DNA of 40,900 bases from Ilumatobacter sp. (GCF_030065885.1 NZ_JASJCS010000025.1:1-40900), one strand, 5' to 3'; counted from the first letter of the stretch, positions 25,842 to 34,198 are shown. Program-made: numbers and translations. The notes: generated from the sequence alone by a model not told the origin.

Positions 25842-27086
25842 TCAGGCCGGCCGCACGTGCGCCACCGTGCGCAGGGTGTCGACGATGCGCTTCGCGTTGG
25901 CCCTCGCGTCGTGTTCCGCTGCGGCGAGGGCGCGGGCCTCGCGACCACACGAGAGGCGATACGCGCGGTCGCCGACCAGCTTCCGCAGGGCCGCGATGAG
26001 CGCCTCGACGTCGCCGACGGGCACGAGCTCGCCGGTGACCCCCTGGCGGACGATCTCGCTGATCGCACCGACGTCGGTCGACACGAGCGGGAGACCGCTC
26101 GCCGCCGCCTCGGCCAGCACCATCGGGAGGCAGTCGCCGAGCGTCGGGAGGCAGAAGACGTCGGCGTGGTGGTACTGCTCGATCAGACCGGGGCTGTTCG
26201 CAGTGAGGCTCCGATGGACGACGACGCCAGGTCCGGGCTCGACGTCTGCGGTGGTGACGAGGTGCAGCTCGACGGCCGGTAGGTCGGGTTCGTGCGCGAG
26301 CCGCCGGCACGCTTCGATCAGGAGGTCGCCGCCCTTCCGCCTGAGGTCGCCGCCGACGAAGAGCACGCGCACCGGCCCGTCGGACGAGGTGCCCGTGTCC
26401 GCAGGACGCGACCACCGCTCGAGGTCGACGCCCGGGGCGATCACGCTGACCTTGTCGGTCGGGATGCCGTACCCGTCGCGGAGGCCGAGCCGCGCCCATT
26501 GGCTCCACGTGACGAGGTGGGCCGCCCGGCTGAAGCAACGCCGGTTCGCCTCGAACTTCGCCCGCTCGAGCCATCGCGGACCGAGATCGTGGGCGTAGAA
26601 CTCGCCGAGCTCGTCGTACTGGAGCGGGGTGGCATCGATCGAGACCACCGTGGGAACCCGCCGCATGGCCCGGCCGAGCAACACGGCGGGGACCTGCGTG
26701 TGGACGAACATCGCGTCGATCTCCCGGCGCCCGTCGCCAGTGGGACGTCGAAGACGTCGAAGGCCTCGGCGGGCACGTAGCCCCGCCCGCACCGTCCAGT
26801 TCGACCAGATGGGGTTCGGGATCCGGTGCTCGTCGATCGCGAACTCGACGGGCACGATGTGCGCCTCGAGCGTCGGATCGGCCGGCGGGACCAGGGCGCG
26901 CAGATTGGCGCTGTGGGTGATGTGACCGAGTGTCTGCTCGAGCACGAACGCCGCCGTCCACGAACCGTTCGACGTCGTCACCCGCACCTCCAATCGTTGA
27001 TCCGCCGCGGCCCGGCCGTCCGTGGCGAGCTCGGCGCCCGATGCTACCGCCGGCGGCGTGGCGGCGATCGTGCCCTCCCGGTCCAT
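25842..27086 (-). CDS. Family 4 glycosyltransferase, paralogue of the GT4 at 11443
   Basis: The protein has 414 residues. EQTLGHITHSANLRA (50-64), HTQVPAVL (129-136) and IDATPLQYDE (150-159) match the paralogue at 11443-12555 closely, as does LFVGGDLRRKGGDLL (242-256). The EX7E position reads GDCLPMVLAE, with Asp318 in place of the first Glu and Glu326 kept. This may alter donor binding, since the first Glu contacts the nucleotide sugar in many GT4 enzymes. ATG 27086 has a TGAGG-type ribosome site about eight bases upstream. The N-terminal 40 residues are not conserved. It is divergent from the sugar-transferase operon, sharing a regulatory region of about 170 bp with it. Confidence 0.87.
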   Translation of the reverse strand: MDREGTIAATPPAVASGAELATDGRAAADQRLEVRVTTSNGSWTAAFVLEQTLGHITHSANLRALVPPADPTLEAHIVPVEFAIDEHRIPNPIWSNWTVRAGLRARRGLRRLRRPTGDGRREIDAMFVHTQVPAVLLGRAMRRVPTVVSIDATPLQYDELGEFYAHDLGPRWLERAKFEANRRCFSRAAHLVTWSQWARLGLRDGYGIPTDKVSVIAPGVDLERWSRPADTGTSSDGPVRVLFVGGDLRRKGGDLLIEACRRLAHEPDLPAVELHLVTTADVEPGPGVVVHRSLTANSPGLIEQYHHADVFCLPTLGDCLPMVLAEAAASGLPLVSTDVGAISEIVRQGVTGELVPVGDVEALIAALRKLVGDRAYRLSCGREARALAAAEHDARANAKRIVDTLRTVAHVRPA

Positions 27087-27134
27087 TGGAATCCTCAGCC
27101 ACTCGGCGCGTCTTCAACGTTCCGTGCCAGCTCA

Positions 27135-27149
27135 ACCACACAGTGTGGT
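27135..27149. promoter_or_regulatory. 15-bp dyad in divergent promoter region
   Basis: ACCACAC-A-GTGTGGT is an inverted repeat with seven-base arms around one central base. It directly precedes the Pho-box-like repeat, in the only clearly AT-richer stretch of the window. It is a good candidate operator for one or both divergent genes. Confidence 0.45.
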
Positions 27150-27150
27150 C

Positions 27151-27172
27151 GTTCACATGATGTTCACCCGTC
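27151..27172 (+). promoter_or_regulatory. Pho-box-like direct repeat (two 11-bp units)
   Basis: GTTCACATGAT (27151-27161) is followed without gap by GTTCACCCGTC (27162-27172). Streptomyces PhoP is known to bind direct 11-base units whose conserved part is GTTCACC. Both units keep GTTCAC and the second keeps the full GTTCACC. This suggests phosphate-starvation control of the sugar-transferase operon, the divergent GT4 gene, or both. The assignment rests on pattern only. Confidence 0.45.
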
Positions 27173-27189
27173 AGAGTGAAATTCTGCTG

Positions 27190-27205
27190 GCGATGCCGCC
27201 ATCGC
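27190..27205 (+). other. Small hairpin in leader of the sugar-transferase operon
   Basis: GCGATG-CCGC-CATCGC forms a perfect six-pair stem with a four-base loop. It lies between the Pho-box-like repeat and ATG 27258. It may be part of a structured leader or another operator. Confidence 0.3.
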
Positions 27206-27257
27206 GGGTGATAAGAAACAGGCAGTGACTACTTAGGCGGAAAGTCAGGTCAAGCAA

Positions 27258-28757
27258 ATGAGCGGGACGAGTTCCGTGAAGTCTCCGGCGGGAGACCTCA
27301 CAGAGATTTCACAATCCCCAGGGAGCCCGATGGCGCTTCCCGGGGACTTTCGATCACCACGGTCACGGGCCGCGGTCCGGATGAAGCGGCGGCTCATGGT
27401 CGCCGACGCGGTGGCAGTCGTCAGTGGTCTGGCGTTCGCGTTCATCGCGCAGCGCATCGTCCGGCCGGTCCCGAGCTTCATCGTCACCGATCAGGCGACG
27501 CTGGTGATCGCCAGCCTGCCCGGCTTCGTCGTGGGTGCGCTCGTGAGCCGGTTGTACCTCGCCCGCGCCAACGAGCGACACGCCGAGGAGACGGCCAACG
27601 TCGTCCGCGCCGTGGCGATCGGCGTCGGCTGGATGGTCGTGCTCGCGTTCGCCCTGCAGTTCAAGGATCTGTCCCGGCTGTGGGTGTTCCTCGTCGCCGT
27701 CAGCACGGCCGGCACGTTGCTGGCCGAGCGCTACTGCGCCCGCCGGGTGTTCGAGCGGATGCGTGCCTCGGGCCGGATGACGCGGCGCATCGTGATCGTC
27801 GGCACCGACTCCCATGCGGTCGCGATGCTCCACACGTACCAGCGCAACCCCGAGCTCGGCTACGAGGTCGTCGGGTTCGTCGGCAACGACGACATCGGTA
27901 CTCGCGGTGGCGTCGACGTGCTCGGTCGGCTCGACCAGCTCAGCCGGGTGCTCGCCGAGCAGGACGCCGTCGGCGTCGTCGTCTCGCTCGCCTCGGTGAG
28001 CCAGGAGGACGTGAACCTGCTCACGCGGCGGCTCACCGACGCCGGGTACCACGTCGCGCTCTCGTCGGCGCTCAACGACATCGACGTCACCCGTCTTCGA
28101 CCCCAGTCGCTCGACGGTCGCACGTTGATCTACGTCGAGCCGGTGATGCGTCACGGCATGCACGTGCTGGCCAAGCGCGTGTTCGACGTGGCGCAGGCGT
28201 CGCTCATCATCCTCATCACCGCACCGGTGTTGCTCGCCTCGATGATCGCGATCAAGATCGACAGCCGCGGGCCGGTCCTGTTCCGCCAGGTCCGCGTCGG
28301 CCGCAACGGCCGTCACTTCACCATGGTCAAGCTGCGCACGATGGTCGTCGACGCCGAGCACCGGCAGGCCGAGCTCCTCGAGCACAACGAGGTCGACGGC
28401 CCGCTGTTCAAGATGTCGAACGATCCGCGCGTCACGCGGGTCGGACGCTGGCTCCGGAAGCTGTCGATCGACGAGCTCCCGCAGCTGGTCTCGGTCATCA
28501 GGGGCGACATGAGCATGGTCGGTCCGCGACCTGCCCTCCCGCACGAGGTCGAGCAGTGGGACGACGTGCTCCGCGAACGCCTCCGCGTGCCACCGGGCCT
28601 CACCGGCCTGTGGCAGGTGTCGGGTCGATCGAACTCGAGCTTCGAGGACTACCGCCGCCTCGACCTGTACTACGTCGACAACTGGTCGCTGCTCCACGAC
28701 GTACGGATCTGTGCGCGAACCGTCGGTGTGATCCTGAGCGGCCGTGGCGCCGCCTGA
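27258..28757 (+). CDS. Polyprenyl-phosphate sugar-1-phosphate transferase (long, WbaP/WcaJ type)
   Basis: The protein has 499 residues from ATG 27258. Membrane segments lie near residues 45-150. A Rossmann-like middle part has RRIVIVGTDSHAVAMLHTY. The catalytic phosphoglycosyl transferase domain starts at KRVFDVAQ (306) and contains the Asp-Glu dyad in IDELPQ (D405, E406), MVGPRPALP (from 420) and GLTGLWQVSGRS. It loads a sugar 1-phosphate from a UDP-sugar onto undecaprenyl phosphate, the first membrane step of glycan assembly. The start is uncertain: ATG 27330 (residue 25) has GGGAG upstream and sits in a hairpin loop, and ATG 27381 is also possible. UDP-glucose dehydrogenase follows after 37 bases. 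A shorter transferase of the same type is encoded at 33548. Confidence 0.88.
   Translation: MSGTSSVKSPAGDLTEISQSPGSPMALPGDFRSPRSRAAVRMKRRLMVADAVAVVSGLAFAFIAQRIVRPVPSFIVTDQATLVIASLPGFVVGALVSRLYLARANERHAEETANVVRAVAIGVGWMVVLAFALQFKDLSRLWVFLVAVSTAGTLLAERYCARRVFERMRASGRMTRRIVIVGTDSHAVAMLHTYQRNPELGYEVVGFVGNDDIGTRGGVDVLGRLDQLSRVLAEQDAVGVVVSLASVSQEDVNLLTRRLTDAGYHVALSSALNDIDVTRLRPQSLDGRTLIYVEPVMRHGMHVLAKRVFDVAQASLIILITAPVLLASMIAIKIDSRGPVLFRQVRVGRNGRHFTMVKLRTMVVDAEHRQAELLEHNEVDGPLFKMSNDPRVTRVGRWLRKLSIDELPQLVSVIRGDMSMVGPRPALPHEVEQWDDVLRERLRVPPGLTGLWQVSGRSNSSFEDYRRLDLYYVDNWSLLHDVRICARTVGVILSGRGAA
27281..27346 (+). other. Two strong hairpins around the start of the sugar-transferase gene
   Basis: Hairpin 1 is GTCTCC-GGCG-GGAGAC at 27281-27296. 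Hairpin 2 pairs TCCCC (27315-27319) with GGGGA (27342-27346) and, after one mismatch, GGGAGC (27321-27326) with GCTTCC (27335-27340) including one G-T pair. Its eight-base loop (27327-27334) contains ATG 27330, and its stem hides the GGGAG ribosome site of that ATG. The layout would suit translational control. Confidence 0.35.
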
Positions 28758-28794
28758 TCGTCGATTCGACCACGACAACGATCGGGGTGCCAAC

Positions 28795-30108
28795 ATGACG
28801 GACCGTCCGCACATCGCCATCGTCGGGACCGGCTACGTCGGGCTCACCACCGGTGCCTGCCTCGCCCATCTCGGCTTCCCGGTCGTGTGCTGCGACATCG
28901 ACGAGCGCAAGGTCGCTGCGCTCCGATCGGGCGTGATCCCAATCGTCGAGGACGGGCTCGGTGAGATCGTCCACCGGTCGGTCGAGGCCGGCAGGTTGTC
29001 GTTCGAGCTGGGTGTCGATCGGGTGCGAGAGGTCGACGTCGTCTTCCTGTGCGTGCCCACGCCGCAGGACGAGGACGGCTCGGCCGACCTGCGGTACGTG
29101 CGTGAGGCGGCGAGCGAGATCGGTCCGCTGCTGCGTCCGGGTGCCGTCGTCGTCAACAAGTCGACCGTGCCGGTCGGGTCGTTCGGCGTCGTCGGCGAGA
29201 CGCTGGCGCGCGACGACGTCCAGGTCGTGTCCAACCCCGAGTTCCTGCGGGAGGGCTCGGCGGTCCACGACTTCCTGCACCCCGACCGCGTCGTCATCGG
29301 CACCGACCAGCAGGCCGCCGGTGACCTGGTCGCCTCGCTGTACGGCTCGCTCGACTGCGAGATCGTCCGCACCGACCCGACCTCGGCCGAGCTCATCAAG
29401 TACGCCGCGAACGGCTTCCTGGCGATGAAGATCTCGTTCGTCAACAGCGTCGCCGCCCTGTGCGAACACGTCGGCGCCGACGTCGCCAGCGTGGTCGACG
29501 GCATCGGCTCCGACCGGCGCATCGGTCGGGCGTTCCTCAATCCGGGTCCGGGCTGGGGCGGGAGCTGCTTCCCGAAGGACTCGCGAGCGCTCGTGTCGAC
29601 GGCCGACGAGCACGGGTACGACTTCTCGTTGATGCGAGGTGTGATCGACATCAACGAGCAGCAGTACGAGCGGATGATCGACAAGGTCGTGCGGGCCTCC
29701 GGCCGCATCGGGTCGGACCGGCTCGACGGGCTCGTGGTCGGCGTGCTCGGGCTCACCTTCAAGGCGGGCACCGACGACCTGCGCGAATCGCCGAGCCTGC
29801 GGGTGATCGACGGGCTCCGATCGCGAGGTGCCGCGGTTCGGGCCTACGACCCCACGACGATCGGCGACGTGCACCCGGTTCACGAGGCGCGCCTGGCGGG
29901 TCTGCACCGCTGCGGCACGCCGCTCGACGCGGCGGTCGACGCCGACGTCGTCGTGCTGCTGACCGAGTGGCCCGAGTTCGTCGACATCGATCCCGACAAG
30001 CTGGCCGACATGATGCGCGGCGATGCCGTGGTCGACTGCCGCAACCTGCTCGACGGCGCCGCGCTGCGCGACGCAGGGCTGCGGTACGAAGGCGTCGGCC
30101 GGAGCTGA
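28795..30108 (+). CDS. ugd: UDP-glucose 6-dehydrogenase, copy 1
   Basis: The 437 residues are typical for the family. The NAD motif [12 protein letters not shown] sits near the N-terminus with CCDID after it. [43 protein letters not shown] and [14 protein letters not shown] are family signatures. The catalytic cysteine is Cys258 in [10 protein letters not shown]. It oxidises UDP-glucose to UDP-glucuronate in the cytoplasm with two NAD. ATG 28795 has GGGGTG upstream. It is second in an operon with the long sugar transferase. A very similar copy is encoded on the other strand at 32242-33561; both end in GVGRS or GVGRR. Confidence 0.95.
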   Translation: MTDRPHIAIVGTGYVGLTTGACLAHLGFPVVCCDIDERKVAALRSGVIPIVEDGLGEIVHRSVEAGRLSFELGVDRVREVDVVFLCVPTPQDEDGSADLRYVREAASEIGPLLRPGAVVVNKSTVPVGSFGVVGETLARDDVQVVSNPEFLREGSAVHDFLHPDRVVIGTDQQAAGDLVASLYGSLDCEIVRTDPTSAELIKYAANGFLAMKISFVNSVAALCEHVGADVASVVDGIGSDRRIGRAFLNPGPGWGGSCFPKDSRALVSTADEHGYDFSLMRGVIDINEQQYERMIDKVVRASGRIGSDRLDGLVVGVLGLTFKAGTDDLRESPSLRVIDGLRSRGAAVRAYDPTTIGDVHPVHEARLAGLHRCGTPLDAAVDADVVVLLTEWPEFVDIDPDKLADMMRGDAVVDCRNLLDGAALRDAGLRYEGVGRS

Positions 30109-30115
30109 CCGCACC

Positions 30116-30138
30116 GACCGGCTGCGGCGAGGCCGGTC
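30116..30138. terminator. Hairpin between convergent ugd and ychF
   Basis: GACCGGC (30116-30122) and GCCGGTC (30132-30138) pair exactly around a nine-base loop. The structure occupies the 28-bp gap between convergent genes and touches the ychF stop codon. It is a plausible bidirectional terminator without a T-run. Confidence 0.45.
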
Positions 30139-31225
30139 AGACGTTGAAGCGGAACTCCATGACGTCGCCGTCGAGGCCGACGTAGTCCTTGCCCTCGACG
30201 CGCAGCTTGCCGGCCTCGCGGGCGGCCTGCCACGAACCGAGCGTCAGCAGCTCGTCCCACTGGATGACCTCGGCCCGGATGAAGCCGCGTTGGAAGTCGG
30301 TGTGGATGCGCCCGGCGCACACCGGTGCGGTGGATCCCTCGAAGAACGTCCACGCGCGCGACTCCTTCTCGCCGGTCGTGAAGAACGTGCGGAGCCCGAG
30401 CAGGTGGTAGGCCGAGCGGACCATCCGGAACAGCGCGCCCTCGCCGAGACCGAGGCCCTCGAGCATCTCGGCTCGCTCGGCCGGGTCGACGATCGCGGCG
30501 GCCTCGGCCTCGAGCTGGACGCACATGCCGATCACCTCGACGTTGTCGCCGGCGTCGTTGAACTCGGCCGCGACCCGAGCCTCTGCGGCGGGGATGTCGT
30601 CGAGCTCGTGCTCGCCGACGTTGACCACGGCGAGCACGCGACGGTTCGTCAGCAGGAAGTACGGCGCCAGCGCGTCGCGGGTGTCGGGTGTCAGCCCGGC
30701 CCGGTAGAGCGGCCGCCCCTCGGACAGCGCGTCGTTGGCGATCCTGAGCGCGTCGAGGTCGTCGCCCAGCGACTTGTCGAGCTTCGAACGCCGCTCGACG
30801 TCGGCGAGCCGCTTCTCGACGGTCTCGAGATCGGCGAGGGCGAGCTCGAGCTCGACGACCCGCAAGTGCTCGAGCGGGTCGGACGAGCCGGTGACGTCGT
30901 CGTCGTCGAACGCCCGCAGCACGAACACGATCGCGTCGACCTCGCGGATGTTGGCGAGGAACTTGTTGCCGAGACCCTCGCCCTTCGATGCCCCCTCGAC
31001 GAGGCCGCCGATGTCGACCACCTCGACGGTGGCATGGATCGTCTTCTTCGACGCCGACATCGCGGCGAGTCGCTCGAGTCGCTCGTCGGGCACCCTGGCG
31101 ACACCGATGTTCGGGTCCTTGGTCGCGAACGCATAGGGCGCAGCGAGCGCGCCACCGCCGGTGAGCGCGTTGTAGAGCGACGACTTGCCCGCGTTGGGCA
31201 GCCCGACCAGACCGAAGCGTTCCAT
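30137..31225 (-). CDS. ychF: Ribosome-binding ATPase YchF (Obg-like)
   Basis: The protein has 362 residues, the usual YchF length. The P-loop is GLPNAGKSS (8-16). VVDIGGLVEGASKGEGLGN is the switch region of the Obg/YchF group, and VVNVGEHE stands where GTPases have NKxD, fitting the family's preference for ATP. A TGS domain ends the protein, with FFTTGEKESRAWTFFEGSTA and a final YVGLDGDVMEFRFNV. YchF binds ribosomes and is linked to translation and stress responses. It has no known role in glycan synthesis, yet here it lies between two sugar-nucleotide operons. The start is fixed by the family N-terminus (MERFGLVGLPN); TAGCCT lies ten bases upstream and no ribosome site was seen. Confidence 0.96.
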   Translation of the reverse strand: MERFGLVGLPNAGKSSLYNALTGGGALAAPYAFATKDPNIGVARVPDERLERLAAMSASKKTIHATVEVVDIGGLVEGASKGEGLGNKFLANIREVDAIVFVLRAFDDDDVTGSSDPLEHLRVVELELALADLETVEKRLADVERRSKLDKSLGDDLDALRIANDALSEGRPLYRAGLTPDTRDALAPYFLLTNRRVLAVVNVGEHELDDIPAAEARVAAEFNDAGDNVEVIGMCVQLEAEAAAIVDPAERAEMLEGLGLGEGALFRMVRSAYHLLGLRTFFTTGEKESRAWTFFEGSTAPVCAGRIHTDFQRGFIRAEVIQWDELLTLGSWQAAREAGKLRVEGKDYVGLDGDVMEFRFNV

Positions 31226-31235
31226 GGACTGGCGC

Positions 31236-31241
31236 AGGCTA
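31236..31241 (-). promoter_or_regulatory. Candidate -10 element for ychF
   Basis: On the minus strand, TAGCCT (31241-31236) ends ten bases before ATG 31225, which lacks a Shine-Dalgarno site. This fits a leaderless or near-leaderless mRNA. Confidence 0.35.
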
Positions 31242-31291
31242 TCGAGGCATCGAGGCCGTCCTCGCAGCTGCGCGCCGCCGGTCGCAGCGGC

Positions 31292-32245
31292 TCACCGGTG
31301 GACAGCGGACCGGAACCACTCGATGGTGCGTTCGAGACCGGTGCGGAGGTCGATCGCCGGCGACCATCCGAGCTGTTCGCTCGCGATCGTGATGTCGGGC
31401 CGGCGGACCTTCGGGTCGTCGGACGGCAGGTCGCGGAACACCTTCTGCGACGACGACCCCGTGAGCTCGAGCACGAGGTCGGCGAGCTCGAGCATGGTGA
31501 ACTCGTTGGGGTTGCCGACGTTGACCGGACCGGCGAGGGGCCCGTCGAGCACGGCGAGCAGCCCTTCGATCTCGTCGTCGACGAAGCAGAAGCTGCGCGT
31601 CTGGCTCCCGTCGCCGTAGATGGTCAGCGGCTCGCCGCGGAGCGCCTGGTTGACGAGGTTGCTGACGACGCGACCGTCATCGGCCTGCATCCGCGGTCCG
31701 TACGTGTTGAAGATCCGCACGATCCGCACGTCGAGCGACTTCGACCGGTGGTACGCCATCGTGAGCGCCTCCGCGAACCGCTTCGCCTCGTCGTACACGG
31801 AACGTTCGCCGATCGGGTTGACGTTCCCCCAGTAGTGCTCGGGCTGGGGGTGGACCAACGGGTCGCCGTACACCTCGCTGGTCGACGCCAGGAAGAACCG
31901 TGCGCCGCGCTCGACGGCGAGATCGAGCAGGCGGTGGGTGCCGATGCTGCCGACGTCGAGGGTGTCGATCGGACGTCGCAGGTACTCGGGAGGCGACGCC
32001 GGGCTGGCGAGGTTGACGACGCCGTCGACCCGGTCGAGCTGTGCATCGAGACCGGGTTGCACCACGTCGTGGTCGATCGAGCGGAAGCGGTCGTGGCCGG
32101 CCAGGTGTTCGATGTTCGTGCGACGACCGGTCGAGAAGTTGTCGACGCAGATCACGTGGTCGCCGCGATCGAGGAGCCGATCACAGAAGTGCGAGCCGAG
32201 GAACCCGGCACCCCCGGCGACGACGACGTGGCGATCGCCCGTCAT
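31292..32245 (-). CDS. UDP-glucuronate decarboxylase (UDP-xylose synthase type SDR)
   Basis: This 317-residue extended SDR begins with the NAD motif [15 protein letters not shown] (11-25), then [15 protein letters not shown]. The [16 protein letters not shown] segment, [15 protein letters not shown] with Glu124, and the catalytic Tyr151-x-x-x-Lys155 in YDEAKR are characteristic of UDP-xylose synthases. It converts UDP-glucuronate into UDP-xylose and CO2. Its ATG at 32245 overlaps the stop of the upstream UDP-glucose dehydrogenase as ATGA, so precursor and product enzymes are coupled. This makes xylose, or a sugar derived from it, a likely component of the surface glycan. Confidence 0.92.
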   Translation of the reverse strand: MTGDRHVVVAGGAGFLGSHFCDRLLDRGDHVICVDNFSTGRRTNIEHLAGHDRFRSIDHDVVQPGLDAQLDRVDGVVNLASPASPPEYLRRPIDTLDVGSIGTHRLLDLAVERGARFFLASTSEVYGDPLVHPQPEHYWGNVNPIGERSVYDEAKRFAEALTMAYHRSKSLDVRIVRIFNTYGPRMQADDGRVVSNLVNQALRGEPLTIYGDGSQTRSFCFVDDEIEGLLAVLDGPLAGPVNVGNPNEFTMLELADLVLELTGSSSQKVFRDLPSDDPKVRRPDITIASEQLGWSPAIDLRTGLERTIEWFRSAVHR

Positions 32246-33561
32246 CGCCGGCCGACGCCGTCGTAGTCGAGACCGGCGGCGCGGACCTCGCCGGGGTCGA
32301 GCAGGTTGCGGCAGTCGACGAGCGTGTCGCCGCGCATGACGTCGGCGATCTTGCCGAGGTCGAGCTCTTCGAACTCCGGCCACTCGGTGAGGACGACGAC
32401 GGCGTCGGCGCCGGTCGCAGCGTCGATCGCCGTGCCGCGCACCTCGTAGCCGGCGAGGCGGTCGCGTTGGACGGCATTGAGCTCGCCGGTGGTGGTCGGG
32501 TCGTACGCCTGGACGGCGGCGCCGTGACGCCGGAGCTCGTCGAGGATGCGCAGGCTCGGCGACTCGCGCAGATCGTCGGTGCCGGCCTTGAACGTCAGCC
32601 CGAGCGCCCCGACGACGCGACCCGAGAGGCGATCGTGCTCGAAGAGGCCCAGCGCGCTGATGATCTTGTGCACCATGCGCTCGTACTGCTGTTCGTTGAT
32701 GTCGATCACGCCGCGCATCAGCGAGAAGTCGTACCCGTGGTCGGCGGCGATCGCGACGAGCGCACGCGAGTCCTTCGGGAAGCAGCTGCCGCCCCAACCG
32801 GGGCCCGGCTTGAGGAACTCGCTGCCGATGCGATGGTCCGATCCGATGCCGGCCACGACGCTGCTGATGTCCGCGCCGACCTGCTCGCACATGGCTGCGA
32901 CGCTGTTCACGAACGAGACCTTCATCGCCAGGAAGCCGTTCGCCGCGTACTTGATCGTCTCGGCCGACGCCGGGTCGGTGAGGATGAACTCGGTGTCGAG
33001 CGACTCGTACAACGCACGAACCGCCGCAGCGGCGGCATCGCTCTCGGCACCGATGACCACTCGGTCGGGGTTCAGGAAGTCGTGGACCGCCGTGCCCTCG
33101 CGCAGGAACTCGGGGTTGGAGACCACGTCGACGTCGGTTCTGTCGAGCGCGTCGCTCACCACGTGGAACGACCCGACCGGCACGGTGGACTTGTTCACGA
33201 CCACTGCGCCGGTCTTGAGCGCCGGCCCGATCGAGGCGGCAGCTGCCTCGACGTAGCTGAGGTCGGCCGACCCATCGTCGTCCTGGGGTGTCGGCACGCA
33301 CAGGAACACGACGTCGGCACCCGACACGGACTCGGTCGGATCGGTGGAGAAGTGGAGGCGTCCGGCTGCCGACATGTCGCGGACGATCTCTGCCAGGCCG
33401 GCTTCGACGATCGGCAGGTGGCCGAGTCGTAGCCGCTCGATCTTGTCGACGTCGATGTCGACGCAGGTGACGGTCGAGCCCAGCTGGGCGAGGCACGCCC
33501 CCGTCGTCAGCCCGACGTAGCCGGTGCCGACGACGGCGACCGTGTTGTCAGTGGGTCTCAT
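32242..33561 (-). CDS. ugd: UDP-glucose 6-dehydrogenase, copy 2
   Basis: The protein has 439 residues. It keeps [44 protein letters not shown] and the catalytic Cys260 in [10 protein letters not shown]. Long stretches such as [19 protein letters not shown] are identical to copy 1, so the two are close paralogues. It makes UDP-glucuronate, which the next gene product can decarboxylate. The start overlaps the end of the short sugar-transferase gene by 14 bases, and the stop overlaps the decarboxylase start. The three genes form one minus-strand operon that faces the operon of copy 1 across ychF. Confidence 0.95.
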   Translation of the reverse strand: MRPTDNTVAVVGTGYVGLTTGACLAQLGSTVTCVDIDVDKIERLRLGHLPIVEAGLAEIVRDMSAAGRLHFSTDPTESVSGADVVFLCVPTPQDDDGSADLSYVEAAAASIGPALKTGAVVVNKSTVPVGSFHVVSDALDRTDVDVVSNPEFLREGTAVHDFLNPDRVVIGAESDAAAAAVRALYESLDTEFILTDPASAETIKYAANGFLAMKVSFVNSVAAMCEQVGADISSVVAGIGSDHRIGSEFLKPGPGWGGSCFPKDSRALVAIAADHGYDFSLMRGVIDINEQQYERMVHKIISALGLFEHDRLSGRVVGALGLTFKAGTDDLRESPSLRILDELRRHGAAVQAYDPTTTGELNAVQRDRLAGYEVRGTAIDAATGADAVVVLTEWPEFEELDLGKIADVMRGDTLVDCRNLLDPGEVRAAGLDYDGVGRR

Positions 33562-34198
33562 GGGTCCGGATCATGGCAGCCGGTGTGCGCAGGATGATCC
33601 TGATATCGCCGGTCGGTGACCAGTTCTCGACGTAGTCGACGTCGAGCGCATCGCGCTCCTGTTGGCTCAGCGACGAGCGGCCGCTCGTCTGCCAGAGCCC
33701 GGTGAGGCCGGGCCGCATCGATCGATAGGCGTCCTGGACGTACGGCGGGCGGAGCAACAACTGAGCCCGCTCGACGGGACGCACGCCGACGATGCTCATC
33801 TCACCGCGCAGCACGTTGATCATCTGCGGCAGTTCGTCGAGCGACGTCGCCCGGAGGAAGCGCCCGACCCGGGTGATTCGCGGATCGTCCGGTGGCAGTT
33901 TGAAGGCATTCCGGGCGTATTCGCCGTGGGCCACGTCACACGCCAGCACCGCCTCGTGCGTGCCGTCTGCCATGGTTCGGAATTTCAGCATCGAGAAGGA
34001 CTCGCCGTGGTGGCCGACCCGAGCTTGCCGGAAGAGGGCGGGGCCCCGACTGGTGAGCCTGATCGCAGCGGCGATGAGGAGCATCGCGGGGGCAGTGACG
34101 AGCAGCATGCAGGCCGCGACCGTCACGTCCACCCCTCGTTTCGCCTTGTGTCTGACAGACACCGGCGATCCGGTCCCGATCGTGCCTACCTGTGTCAC
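33548..34198 (-). CDS. Polyprenyl-phosphate sugar-1-phosphate transferase (short, catalytic domain only)
   Basis: The protein has 216 residues and corresponds to the catalytic domain of monotopic phosphoglycosyl transferases. One hydrophobic re-entrant segment follows KRGVDVTVAACMLLVTAP (20-37). RGPALFRQARVG (51-62), the Asp-Glu dyad in SLDELPQM (D121, E122), GVRPVERAQ and PGLTGLWQTSGRSS follow. It would start a glycan on undecaprenyl phosphate, like the long enzyme at 27258 but without that enzyme's N-terminal membrane and Rossmann parts. ATG 34198 has GAGAGG six bases upstream. It leads an operon with UDP-glucose dehydrogenase and UDP-glucuronate decarboxylase. Having two initiating enzymes suggests two glycans or two alternative first sugars. 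Confidence 0.9.
   Translation of the reverse strand: MTQVGTIGTGSPVSVRHKAKRGVDVTVAACMLLVTAPAMLLIAAAIRLTSRGPALFRQARVGHHGESFSMLKFRTMADGTHEAVLACDVAHGEYARNAFKLPPDDPRITRVGRFLRATSLDELPQMINVLRGEMSIVGVRPVERAQLLLRPPYVQDAYRSMRPGLTGLWQTSGRSSLSQQERDALDVDYVENWSPTGDIRIILRTPAAMIRTHETH

Noticed and set aside
25801..25845. Terminator hairpin between the convergent GT4 genes
   Set aside because: Only five-base arms (TGAGC/GCTCA) made mostly of the two stop codons are seen, too weak to call.
27181..27257. Known riboswitch class in the leader of the sugar-transferase gene
   Set aside because: Hairpins are present, but no consensus of a known class such as c-di-GMP, c-di-AMP or cobalamin could be recognised.
31292..33496. 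UDP-glucuronate decarboxylase fused to a long N-terminal extension
   Set aside because: The extension is an alternate frame of the UDP-glucose dehydrogenase gene; the real protein starts at ATG 32245 with the NAD-binding motif and an ATGA overlap.
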